Source: Saprospiraceae bacterium (lineage in GTDB: Bacteria > Bacteroidota > Bacteroidia > Chitinophagales > Saprospiraceae). Taken from it: DNA of 48,891 nucleotides. The stretch is taken from positions 1 through 48,891 of the forward strand of contig JADLDL010000193.1 in NCBI GenBank assembly GCA_020846655.1, given 5' to 3'. Made by a program: the position numbers and the translations under genes. The notes under the pieces are model-generated. The model made no database searches. It had not been told where the DNA came from and worked only from the letters and a program-made list of their open reading frames with translations. This document shows, in pieces, positions 28,742-36,025 of this stretch (positions are counted from its first letter, which is position 1; each line of letters opens with the position of its first letter).

Positions 28742-28776
28742 CAAAGATAATGGACCTTTGCCACCCGAAGCCAAAA
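28742..28776 (-). promoter_or_regulatory. Promoter for the pyrH leader RNA
   Basis: Minus-strand TATCTTTG (28749-28742) matches TAnnTTTG, and TTTTG (28776-28772) lies 22 bases upstream, close to the usual -33 spacing. It would start transcription near 28735. Confidence 0.6.
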
Positions 28777-28910
28777 TCGGGCTGAAAAATAACGCCACCG
28801 GCGCACCTGCTAGCCCCGATACCCGGCGGCAACCCACACCGGCAGCCCAAGCATTGTCATTTGTTCGCCATTCGTACAACCCTGCGCCATTTCGCCCGCT
28901 CTATTCGGGG

Positions 28911-28918
28911 TATATTTG
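28911..28918 (+). promoter_or_regulatory. -7 element for the HmuY-like gene
   Basis: TATATTTG on the plus strand fits TAnnTTTG, 47 bp before the ATG at 28965. No clear -33 TTG was seen. Confidence 0.5.
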
Positions 28919-28964
28919 CCGCCGCCAACCGGCAGATTTCAGAACACCGTTCAATTTTTCAGCT

Positions 28965-30260
28965 ATGTCTAAAACAATACCAACACTCCTGCTTGTTTGC
29001 TTGTCCCTGGCCGTAGGCCTGCGGGCGCAAACCACCACTGTCCAACTCTCTACCGGCGCCGGATATGCCAAATCGGCGTATTTCAAACTGAGCGACGGCT
29101 CCAGCCAGCAAGTCGCGCACGATGCCTGGGATATTGCTTTTTCTAACCTCGGCACTGCCTACGCCGGTATTTTCGTCAACGAGTCCACCGCCACCGTCAA
29201 CGGCCAGCCTACCGTAGCCCTCGAAGCCTACGACCCCTATGTGTTCGACTTTAGCGAAACCATCGACCCCGACGCCTTGCTCCCCGAACAACTCCTCCTG
29301 AATCCGGAGCATTCCTGGGCTGAAGGCGCTTTTAATGCCGGCATCGATTCCAGCAACACCAATGACTACGGTTGGGGCGCTTATGACCCAACAGCGAAAA
29401 AAGTGATCGGTTACCGGGTTTTTGTGCTCAAATTGCGCGACGGCAGCTACCGTAAAATCAGTTTCGACGAATACGACGGCAACGCCTACACGTTCCGGGC
29501 GGCGAACCTCGATGGCACAAACCTGAGTACCCACACTGTCAACACAGCCTTCGGCAACGGCAGCCCGTTGATCTATTTCTCTTTCGGCACCAACGGCGCG
29601 AACGTGCCCACGGCTACCGGCTGGGACCTGGTGTTTTGCCGCTACCTCGCTGCCCTGTCCGACGGTCAGGGCGGTTTTGTGCCGTACGCCGTTACAGGTG
29701 TGCTGACCGCCGATGGCATGCAAACCGCCAAGGCCACAGCAGTTGACCCCGCTACAGTGGACCACACCCCGTACCTCGATTCCCTGTCGCACCGGCTCGA
29801 TATCATTGGCCACGACTGGAAGTTTTTTAACCTGCAAACCGGCTGGGTGGTGCTGGGCGACCGCGCCTACTTCGTCAAAACCCAGGACAACCTGCTCTAC
29901 AAACTGGTGTGGGTTGGTTTTTCGGGCTCCGCTTCCGGCACGGCTACGCTCCAACGTACCCTCATCGGCCAACTCAGCGCAACAGCAGACCTGCCGTCGG
30001 AAATTGCCAGTGCGCTGGTCTATCCCAACCCGGCCACCGACCAAATTCACCTGGCTGTTTCCGCCAGCAAAAACGAACAAGCCAAGATCCGGCTGCTCGA
30101 CGGCAGCGGCCGCCTCGTCTGGAGTGGCCTGCCGGCCACCTTGCAAGCGGGCTTAACTGTCCTGGACCTGCCATTGCCGGCATTGCCGGCCGGGACCTAT
30201 TGGTTGCAGGTGCAAACCCCCGGCGGGCAGTTTGTCCGCCAGCTCGTGTTGGGCCGCTAA
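28965..30260 (+). CDS. HmuY-like secreted protein with type IX sorting domain
   Basis: The 431-residue product starts at ATG 28965 (MSKTIPTLLLVCLSLAVG) with a signal peptide ending near LRAQ. Residues 25-340 look like HmuY repeats, with tryptophan motifs WDIAFSN (55-61) and WDLVF, and the paired YFKLSDG and YRKISFDEYD strands. HmuY proteins are heme-binding hemophores or related surface proteins, but heme ligation cannot be read from motifs here. From about residue 349 a type IX secretion C-terminal domain follows (VYPNPATDQ, IRLLDGSGRLVW, LPAGTYWLQV, ending RQLVLGR). The gene is convergent with the putative copper locus and ends in a terminator. Confidence 0.78.
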   Translation: MSKTIPTLLLVCLSLAVGLRAQTTTVQLSTGAGYAKSAYFKLSDGSSQQVAHDAWDIAFSNLGTAYAGIFVNESTATVNGQPTVALEAYDPYVFDFSETIDPDALLPEQLLLNPEHSWAEGAFNAGIDSSNTNDYGWGAYDPTAKKVIGYRVFVLKLRDGSYRKISFDEYDGNAYTFRAANLDGTNLSTHTVNTAFGNGSPLIYFSFGTNGANVPTATGWDLVFCRYLAALSDGQGGFVPYAVTGVLTADGMQTAKATAVDPATVDHTPYLDSLSHRLDIIGHDWKFFNLQTGWVVLGDRAYFVKTQDNLLYKLVWVGFSGSASGTATLQRTLIGQLSATADLPSEIASALVYPNPATDQIHLAVSASKNEQAKIRLLDGSGRLVWSGLPATLQAGLTVLDLPLPALPAGTYWLQVQTPGGQFVRQLVLGR

Positions 30261-30263
30261 ACA

Positions 30264-30303
30264 AAAGCCCGCACCACCTGCGGTGCAGAGAGAGGGCTTT
30301 TTA
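30264..30303 (+). terminator. Terminator after the HmuY-like gene
   Basis: Outer arms aaagccc (30264-30270) and gggcttt (30294-30300) enclose an inner gcacc/ggtgc hairpin and are followed by a short T-tract. It starts four bases past the stop codon. Confidence 0.8.
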
Positions 30304-30314
30304 GGCGATTGAAT

Positions 30315-30357
30315 ATTGGTCCTTGAATCTTTCAATTTGAAAGATTCAAGGACCAAT
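30315..30357. repeat. Perfect 21-bp inverted repeat
   Basis: Arms 30315-30335 and 30337-30357 are exact reverse complements around a single central base. The sequence is AT-richer than its surroundings. It lies between two convergent genes, beyond a separate terminator, so a second terminator or an inserted palindromic element are both possible. Confidence 0.8.
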
Positions 30358-30444
30358 GTTTTAGGCCCCATATTCAATTTTTAAATACTGTTGCAACGGC
30401 TTCCGGTTCAAGGGGCCGCAGCGCTGGATGGCACGCCGGCCAGC

Positions 30445-30864
30445 TCACTCTTCCACCATTTTTGCAAGCCAGTAGGCAGGGTCTTCCTGGAAACTCAGCT
30501 TGCAGCCCGTGCAGCAAAATCCGTATATTTTTCCCTTGTAATGCGCCGTATCGGGGGTCGTGCGCTCTACGCGCATATGACAAATGAGGTCCAGATCGGT
30601 CGCCCAAACCAGGCCAGTCCCTGCTGCGGCGGCAGATTGGGCTGCTGGCGCAGCGCCTGGTTTTTTCGGCGCCTTAGTCGCCGGAGTTTCGGATTTTTCC
30701 TGTACGGGCTGAGCTGGTTGCTGGGCCATTTCAGCGGCGGGCGCTACCTCAGCGGTAGCTGCGGCCGACGTGGCATTGGTCGGTGCCGACGCTTGCTGCT
30801 GGTCAGGAGAGGTGCTGCATGCGGTCCAAAGGACTAAAAGAAGGATGGCTAAACTATTTTTCAT
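30445..30864 (-). CDS. YHS-domain lipoprotein
   Basis: The 139-residue protein has a lipoprotein signal (LLLVLWTAC, lipid Cys16), a long Ala/Pro/Gln-rich linker (about 20-82) and a C-terminal YHS-type metal-binding domain: DLICHMRV (C95), TAHYKGKIYGFCCTGC (C117, C118, C121) and FQEDPAYWL. Classic YHS domains read DPVCGMxV; here Gly is His. Such domains bind copper or other soft metals and often accompany copper transporters. It is the last gene of a minus-strand set with MbnP-like and MbnH-like proteins, which supports a copper role at the periplasmic face. Confidence 0.82.
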   Translation of the reverse strand: MKNSLAILLLVLWTACSTSPDQQQASAPTNATSAAATAEVAPAAEMAQQPAQPVQEKSETPATKAPKKPGAAPAAQSAAAAGTGLVWATDLDLICHMRVERTTPDTAHYKGKIYGFCCTGCKLSFQEDPAYWLAKMVEE

Positions 30865-30949
30865 GCTTCGAATTATGTTTGCGGATCAAGACCCCTTGTC
30901 AACTTCCGTCGACAAGGGAGTAATGAGCGAATTGAACAATTTTTCTTGC

Positions 30950-31276
30950 TTATTCCGGCAAAGCCGAATGTTGTCGCTGGCTGCGGAGGGTTTTTAACAA
31001 ACCACGCACGCGCCACAGTTGGATGGCCAGCAATACAATGGTAAATAAGGCGAGGCTCATAGCAAGGGGCAGCCGCTGGGCCGTCCAGGCCATGAGGTAC
31101 AACAACACAGCGTAGCGCAAATGCTTCGCCATCAGCAGCCCATCTTCCTTGTCCGGTGGAAGGTGATCGATGTGCCGCAGGTATAGTTTGAGCAGCCCGG
31201 CCAATACAGATAAACTAAAAAAAATGGCGGGCAAAAGGAGGCCAATAGATAAAGAGGCAGGAGCAAGTTCCAGCAT
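30950..31276 (-). CDS. Small hypothetical membrane protein
   Basis: The 108-residue product has three hydrophobic segments (about 8-28, 50-68 and 70-90) and short polar ends (HIDHLPPDKEDG between the first two). I do not recognise the family. It sits between the YHS lipoprotein gene (85 bp) and the C-x9-C-x3-C protein gene (108 bp) on the same strand, so it is probably part of the same locus. Confidence 0.65.
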   Translation of the reverse strand: MLELAPASLSIGLLLPAIFFSLSVLAGLLKLYLRHIDHLPPDKEDGLLMAKHLRYAVLLYLMAWTAQRLPLAMSLALFTIVLLAIQLWRVRGLLKTLRSQRQHSALPE

Positions 31277-31384
31277 GATCCAGAAATTTTAGTGGTGGAA
31301 AAAGCGACAAGCCGGCGCCCGGCGGAGTGGGGTGTCCGGCAGGCAACGTGCATGAGGCAAATACAAAAGAAGGAGACAGACGGT

Positions 31385-31783
31385 TCAGGCAAGGCCGTCG
31401 GGTGGCTGGAATACTGCCGGGCGGAAAAACTGCCGCAGCACGCGGTGGCTGGGCCAGGAAGGTTTTTTATAGGGTTGCAGCGCCGCTTGCGGTAGCACCG
31501 GCGCCGGAGGAGGCGCGGTATATTCGGCTATGCCAGCATATTTTTTTGCCAAACCCGGTGCCGGATGGGTGTCACCCGGCGCCGGGTCATGGGCAGCAGC
31601 AGCCGAAAGGCGGTCTTGCAAAAAGCACTTTCCGCTGCACAACAATTCAGGTTTGTCGAGGTTTCGGCACCAACTTGCCGCAATCTCCGGTCGGTTCGCC
31701 AGCCAATACAAGGCCAGCCCCAGGTTGTAAAACGCTTGGGTAGCCAGCAAGGCAGCGAACAGAACAGCGGCAAGGGTACGCAT
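31385..31783 (-). CDS. Small exported protein with C-x9-C-x3-C motif (copy 2)
   Basis: The 132-residue protein starts with a hydrophobic N-terminal helix (MRTLAAVLFAALLATQAFYN) and carries C39, C49 and C53 in CRNLDKPELLCSGKCFL. The C-x-N-x2-K-P-E-L-x-C-x-G-K-C pattern is shared with the protein at 35217-35597, and both end in a Pro-rich P-x-A-V-F-x-P-P tail. The family is not named as far as I know. Three closely spaced Cys next to MbnP/MbnH and YHS genes suggest soft-metal binding. It is 12 bp downstream of the helical protein gene. Confidence 0.75.
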   Translation of the reverse strand: MRTLAAVLFAALLATQAFYNLGLALYWLANRPEIAASWCRNLDKPELLCSGKCFLQDRLSAAAAHDPAPGDTHPAPGLAKKYAGIAEYTAPPPAPVLPQAALQPYKKPSWPSHRVLRQFFRPAVFQPPDGLA

Positions 31784-31795
31784 GGTAGCGGCGGC

Positions 31796-32188
31796 TTAGT
31801 CCCGGCATTTTTCCATGATCTCATGGAAAATGTCGTGTGCTTTGGTGATCGAAGCCGTTAGTTCGGCGTCCGATTTTCCTTTTTTTACTGCCTTTTGCAC
31901 GGTTTTACACTGTTTGACAAGCCGTTTCAGGATTTCACCGGTCAACTCTGCTTTGTAACCGGCCGGCACCGCCGATTTTTTCCAGGCCTGGGCGCGCTCG
32001 ACCAACAAACCTGCTTTTTCGCGCAGCGGAGCCAGATTGCCTTCTTCGGCGGGGTGAAACGTGGTGCTCATCACCTCGTGGAAATCATGCATTTCTTTCC
32101 AGTTGGCTTTTTTGGCAGTTTGAGCAAAACCGGTTTGCGGGGCCAGCCAAAGGGCGGCCAAGGCGCAGAGAGCAAAGAATTTTTTCAC
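31796..32188 (-). CDS. Periplasmic helical protein, hypothetical
   Basis: The 130-residue product has a signal peptide (MKKFFALCALAALWLAP, cut near GFAQ) and a mature part that reads as four amphipathic helices. The first has DFHEVMSTTFHPAEEG with two His and a Met; the last ends FHEIMEKCRD. Those His/Met/Cys residues could bind metal, as in four-helix cytochrome or copper-storage folds, but there is no CxxCH heme motif. The start is a GTG at 32188. It lies between the di-heme protein gene and the C-x9-C-x3-C gene. Confidence 0.68.
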   Translation of the reverse strand: MKKFFALCALAALWLAPQTGFAQTAKKANWKEMHDFHEVMSTTFHPAEEGNLAPLREKAGLLVERAQAWKKSAVPAGYKAELTGEILKRLVKQCKTVQKAVKKGKSDAELTASITKAHDIFHEIMEKCRD

Positions 32189-32270
32189 GGAAAACGATTT
32201 AAATGCTTAAAATGAATTGATTGATGCGGGCCAAATTACGCCGCGCAAGGGATCTGTGCCAACGCTTTTT

Positions 32271-33299
32271 TTATTCTGCAAAACGTTCGTCGCGCAAAAA
32301 GTCGTCGTCGGTCAGGGTTTTCAAAAAAGCGATAATTTTCGTTTTTTCATCAGCAGTAAGGGGGATGCCCAGCGAGCCATCCGGCTGGCGCAGCAGGGGG
32401 TCGAGCGTGGGCGAATCTTTGACGCCGGCGGCATAGTGATCCAACACGGCTTCCAGGGTTTTGAACTTGCCGTTGTGCATATACGGCGCGGTAGCCGTGA
32501 GGTTGCGCAGCGAGGGCACCCGGAATTTGCCGATGTCGTCGGGCAGGGTACTAACCTCATTGCGGCCCCGGTCGTGCGTAAAATCGTTGAGGATGCCGTT
32601 GTTGCGGTACGTCTGGTCGGTAAACTGGTCGGTGGCATGGCAAGTGCCGCATTTTTGTGCAAACAAATCCCTGCCTTCCAGGGCCTCGGCAGGCAAGGTG
32701 GCGCCTGGCTCCAGGCGCACAAACCGGTCATAGGGGCTGTTGGCGCTCACCAGCATGGCCATAAACTGCGACAAGGCTTGCAGAAAACGTGCGGTATTCA
32801 CCTCCTCGCTCCCGAATGCTTTTTTGAACATCGCCGGATATTCCGGGTGCGCGCGCAGTTTTTCCAGTACCCGGGCCGGACTTTCATCCATTTCCACCGG
32901 GCTCTGGATGGCGTTCAGCGGCACCAGATCGAGGTTGGGCACACCGCCGTCCCAGAAAAAACTGGTTCTCCAAAGCATATTTTGCACCGCAGGAGCATTC
33001 CTTTTGCCAAACAGGCCATCGATCCCATGGCTGGTGGCGTGGTCGGGGTGGCTGAACGCTGCGTAGGAAATATGACAATCTGCGCAGGCGATGGTCGTGT
33101 CGCGGCTCAGCAAACGCTCGTAGAATAATTTTTTGCCCAGGGCAAATCCATCCTCCGTGACCGGATTCAGGGCCAGGTCATAGGCCGGCGCCGGGAAATT
33201 GGCGGGCAAAAACGGCCCGGAAAAAGGTGCTGCCGGTTCGTCTTTGCGACACGCTGCAAGCAGTAGCAGGAGGAGGAGCGGGAGGCTGTATTTTAGCAT
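32271..33299 (-). CDS. MbnH/MauG-like di-heme lipoprotein
   Basis: The 342-residue protein has a lipoprotein signal (LLLLAAC, lipid Cys16) and two c-type heme sites: CADCH (71-75) and CGTCH (216-220). The second-half segment FRVPSLRNLTATAPYMHNG is typical of the bacterial cytochrome c peroxidase/MauG family. MbnH, a member of this group, oxidises a tryptophan of its partner MbnP to kynurenine. The gene lies directly downstream of the MbnP-like gene (about 134 bp, with an inverted repeat between), so the MbnH role is favoured over simple peroxidase activity. Confidence 0.88.
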   Translation of the reverse strand: MLKYSLPLLLLLLLAACRKDEPAAPFSGPFLPANFPAPAYDLALNPVTEDGFALGKKLFYERLLSRDTTIACADCHISYAAFSHPDHATSHGIDGLFGKRNAPAVQNMLWRTSFFWDGGVPNLDLVPLNAIQSPVEMDESPARVLEKLRAHPEYPAMFKKAFGSEEVNTARFLQALSQFMAMLVSANSPYDRFVRLEPGATLPAEALEGRDLFAQKCGTCHATDQFTDQTYRNNGILNDFTHDRGRNEVSTLPDDIGKFRVPSLRNLTATAPYMHNGKFKTLEAVLDHYAAGVKDSPTLDPLLRQPDGSLGIPLTADEKTKIIAFLKTLTDDDFLRDERFAE

Positions 33300-33348
33300 G
33301 GCGAAGTGATTAAGCGCGGAAATGGAAGAAGGTGGCCGCCTCCTGCCT

Positions 33349-33400
33349 ATTTGAAAATTGAAATGTTCAATGCCTAATGTCTAATTTTCAATTTTCAAAT
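33349..33400. repeat. 15-bp inverted repeat between MbnP-like and MbnH-like genes
   Basis: Arms 33349-33363 (atttgaaaattgaaa) and 33386-33400 are exact reverse complements with a 22-base loop. The region is AT-rich compared with the flanking genes. It could attenuate transcription inside the locus or be a palindromic insertion. Confidence 0.7.
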
Positions 33401-33433
33401 ACAGTAAGAGACGACCACCGGATACACTAAAGT

Positions 33434-34249
33434 TTAGGGGTTGTGCACGTGGTCCAGCACAAACATATCGGCGTAGTTGTCGGCCACCGTTTTGGAGTAA
33501 GCGCCGGCATGCGAAGTCGGGTTGCTCGCCACGCTGATGTTGGTCGGGTTGCTGAACATTTCCAGGACGTCCACGTAGAGGTGAAAGTGCGGGCCGCCGG
33601 TACGGCGCACCTTGGCTGGCTCATCGCCGTGGTGGGTTTCCAGGCTCACCGTTTTGAGGTTGTTCAGCGTGGGGCTGTCGTAGCCGCCAAAGAGGCCGGT
33701 GTGGTACTGGAACGTGTTTTCGCCGGTGCCCGGGTCCACCGGCGCCTGGGGCGAAGTGCCTTCTACTTTTACAAAAATGTAGCCGGCATTCCAGCTCCAG
33801 TACATGCCATTGGCGCCCGCAGCGGGGTCGAGTACGCCGCTGCGCTCGGTAATCGGGCTGACGCTTTTGGCGCTGTCTATCCCGATCATAAATTTCAAAC
33901 CGGTGTAGTCGCCGGCCGGCACGTTTTTCAACACCACTTCGCGGCTTTCCAGGTCGTCGTGTTTGCACAGGAAATAGCAGGAATCTTTCGGCACCACGTA
34001 CTCCGTGCCGTCTTCTTTGACCAGCACAAAGTTGCTGACAAAGTAGTTGAAGGTGCTGAATTTCACTTTTTCGCCGGCGGCGTTCGTGTACTCCGTGCCG
34101 AAAACAAGGGCGGCATCGCCGGCCCGGTTGTCAAATTCGATTTCCACATCGCCAAAGCCCGTCAGTTCGTCGTCGGTCTTGTCTTTGCAAGCCGGCACTA
34201 CCAGTGCCGCCAGGAGGAGGGTCAAATACCAAAATGAAAATTTTTGCAT
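33434..34249 (-). CDS. MbnP-like copper-binding lipoprotein
   Basis: The 271-residue protein has a lipobox (VVPAC, Cys21) and the MbnP-domain layout: an opening strand DVEIEFDNRAGD, FSTFNYFVSNFVL (64-76), KNVPAGDYTGLKFMIGID (108-125), MYWSWNAGYIFVKVEG and a C-terminal HFHLYVDV. The mature chain has only two tryptophans, W151 and W153, both in the conserved WSW. Known MbnP binds copper after a Trp is turned into kynurenine by MbnH. His pairs at 206-207, 221/223 and 267/269 are further candidate ligands. It is 21 bp after the barrel gene, so the three are likely co-transcribed. Confidence 0.85.
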   Translation of the reverse strand: MQKFSFWYLTLLLAALVVPACKDKTDDELTGFGDVEIEFDNRAGDAALVFGTEYTNAAGEKVKFSTFNYFVSNFVLVKEDGTEYVVPKDSCYFLCKHDDLESREVVLKNVPAGDYTGLKFMIGIDSAKSVSPITERSGVLDPAAGANGMYWSWNAGYIFVKVEGTSPQAPVDPGTGENTFQYHTGLFGGYDSPTLNNLKTVSLETHHGDEPAKVRRTGGPHFHLYVDVLEMFSNPTNISVASNPTSHAGAYSKTVADNYADMFVLDHVHNP

Positions 34250-34270
34250 GATAAAAAAGTAGTTTTATTG

Positions 34271-35176
34271 TTAAAAAATGTAGTTCAATGTACATGTCCA
34301 ACGCGTATTGGCCTGCACGGTGCGTCGGCTCTGCCAAATGAGGGGCTGAACGCTGAAGCCGGCCGACCAGTGCCCGGCATACGCATCAAGCCCGAGGGTG
34401 GCGAAGGTGCTAAGGCCTTCGCTACCCTCGAGTATGGTGTCGCCGTCGCGATTGGCCTGTGCAGCGTCGGCAAACACACCGGCGTTGGGCAACAGGTTCA
34501 GTTTGCGCCAGGGCGCCCAGTAGAAAGCCTTGAGAGAGCCGCTCAGGCGGTGGCCGAAGCGGTATTGCTGGTCGTTTTGAGTTGTCCAGCGGGCCAGCAA
34601 GTCGGTCGACAAGCCCCAGGCGCCCCGGCGGATGGTGTAAGCTGCCGACACCAGGAAGTCGGTGCTGCCGGTACCGGGTTGCACATTGGGGTTGAGCGGA
34701 CCGCCATCGGTGGCCAGCAAGTGGTGTTGGCCCGTGGGTAGTTTGAGGCCGCCGCCCAGGCTGAGGGTTTGTTGCCTGCGGTGCCGCGAGCTGTCGCCGG
34801 TATCCCACAACAGGTAGTTGAGGAGTACCGACACGTCGCCTATGCCGCGGACGTTGGTGGTTTTGCCGTTTTCGGTTTGACTGAAATCGCGATAGGGCGC
34901 TAAAACAAGAGTTTGCCAGCGGCGAAACGGATAAAACCGCGCCATCAGGTCGTAAGAACGGAACTGTTCGGTAGAGTGGAAACGCCCGGCACGCAACGCA
35001 TCGGCACTCAGGGCCGTGTAACTGGTCTCGGTAGACCAGCGCAGCCCGATAAAATGCCGGTGAAATTGCGGCAGAATGCCAAAATAATTCCCACCGATCG
35101 AACAGCCGCAGACATCGCAGGCGGTCGCTTCCGGCACAACAGCCAGTAGCGCCACTGCAAGCAACAGTGTTCGCAT
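34271..35176 (-). CDS. Outer-membrane barrel with N-terminal CxxCxC motif
   Basis: The 301-residue product has a signal peptide cut at about ATA/C20, so the mature protein starts CDVCGCSIGGNYFG with C20, C23 and C25 in a CxxCxC pattern suited to copper. The rest is a beta-barrel of alternating strands (FIGLRWSTETSYT, LSLGGGLKLPTG, FLVSAAYTIRRG, GYR-type turns) with a terminal Phe (CTLNYIF). The family seems to accompany MbnP-like genes in Bacteroidota, from memory. It could be a porin or receptor for copper import or export. It lies 40 bp after the first C-x9-C-x3-C gene. Confidence 0.75.
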   Translation of the reverse strand: MRTLLLAVALLAVVPEATACDVCGCSIGGNYFGILPQFHRHFIGLRWSTETSYTALSADALRAGRFHSTEQFRSYDLMARFYPFRRWQTLVLAPYRDFSQTENGKTTNVRGIGDVSVLLNYLLWDTGDSSRHRRQQTLSLGGGLKLPTGQHHLLATDGGPLNPNVQPGTGSTDFLVSAAYTIRRGAWGLSTDLLARWTTQNDQQYRFGHRLSGSLKAFYWAPWRKLNLLPNAGVFADAAQANRDGDTILEGSEGLSTFATLGLDAYAGHWSAGFSVQPLIWQSRRTVQANTRWTCTLNYIF

Positions 35177-35216
35177 AAAAAAATGTTTAAAAAAGGGAAA
35201 TGAAGGCTACAACCGA

Positions 35217-35597
35217 TCAGGCGGTTGCCGGAGGCCGGAATACTGCGCCCGGATGGGCATCGGCCAAATGGTTCAGGCACGGCGGAAAATGGGTTTCCGA
35301 AAATGTGGCCTGTGGGCTCAGGGCTGGAAGTTCAGCCGCTTCGCAAAACAACAGGATATCCTGCAAGTGCCGGAAGGTTTCCGGGAGCCGGGGCTCCTTG
35401 GGCCCCTGGTCATCCTGACCTACGATGCGCTTTTCGAGGTAGCACTTGCCATCGCAGTGCAGTTCGGGTTTGGCGCGGTTTTCACAAAATTGCAAATACA
35501 TCGCCCTGTTCCATTGGTAGTGCAGCGTCCAAAGGCTGCGCACAGTGGCTTGCCCCAGGATACTCACGACCAGAAAAAGGGAAATGAAGTACTTCAT
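35217..35597 (-). CDS. Small exported protein with C-x9-C-x3-C motif (copy 1)
   Basis: The 126-residue protein starts at ATG 35597 (MKYFISLFLVVSILG) with a hydrophobic N-terminal helix. It carries C38, C48 and C52 in CENRAKPELHCDGKCYL, the same spacing as in its paralogue at 31385-31783. The C-terminus FRPPATA is also shared in kind. A TAnnTTTG element ends seven bases before the start, so transcription probably begins here. Copper or soft-metal binding is inferred from the Cys and neighbours, not shown. Confidence 0.75.
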   Translation of the reverse strand: MKYFISLFLVVSILGQATVRSLWTLHYQWNRAMYLQFCENRAKPELHCDGKCYLEKRIVGQDDQGPKEPRLPETFRHLQDILLFCEAAELPALSPQATFSETHFPPCLNHLADAHPGAVFRPPATA

Positions 35598-35603
35598 AAG
35601 CCG

Positions 35604-35611
35604 CAAAGGTA
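35604..35611 (-). promoter_or_regulatory. -7 element heading the copper-type locus
   Basis: Minus-strand TACCTTTG fits TAnnTTTG and lies seven bases before the start codon. It is the only such element I saw within the minus-strand set and may drive the genes from copy 1 through the di-heme protein. Confidence 0.5.
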
Positions 35612-35740
35612 ATAAGTTGTTTGTGTTATTCTGGGTCAGACTAAGTACTGCCAGAAGAATAATTCAAACAAAGGCAACAGAAAAGTGGCTGCCCCTGTAT
35701 CTTTTTCAGGAGCAGCCGCTCATTCCTCTTCTGTGTTTTC

Positions 35741-35929
35741 TTAGTGTGTCACCGGGCCGCGAAGCCATGTTTTCAGGGGACACCAGCCCATAAGACCCCT
35801 CAAAAACAAGGGGAGTGCTAAAAAGCACAGCCAGTTTAGACCCGTAAAAATACCGATCACGATAACGGCCATCATGAGCAGGTAGGAAAGAACGACTTCA
35901 GCCAGCGACAGGTTGTACTCAAATTTCAT
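35741..35929 (-). CDS. DUF2892-like small inner-membrane protein
   Basis: The 62-residue protein has two hydrophobic segments and ends LRGLMGWCPLKTWLRG, close to the conserved G-x-C-P-L/I of the DUF2892 (YgaP transmembrane) family. Such proteins are often near rhodanese or metal/sulfur genes; none is adjacent here. It lies about 140 bp ahead of the copy 1 gene on the same strand and may or may not be part of that locus. Confidence 0.72.
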   Translation of the reverse strand: MKFEYNLSLAEVVLSYLLMMAVIVIGIFTGLNWLCFLALPLFLRGLMGWCPLKTWLRGPVTH

Positions 35930-36025
35930 AAGGCAATAACGTTTTAGATGTTCCTGCCGTCAAAGGTCCTGCACTGTGCTGCCCCGAAGAATGATTTCCG
36001 TCAGCGATCCGGTTGATTTTATACG

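Noticed and set aside
28606-28806. 66-codon protein upstream of pyrH
   Set aside because: It spans a promoter-like element and a terminator-like hairpin and shows no family features; an RNA leader explains the region better.
32271-33299. Simple cytochrome c peroxidase
   Set aside because: Possible by sequence, but the adjacent MbnP-like gene makes an MbnH-type partner more likely; kept as alternative.
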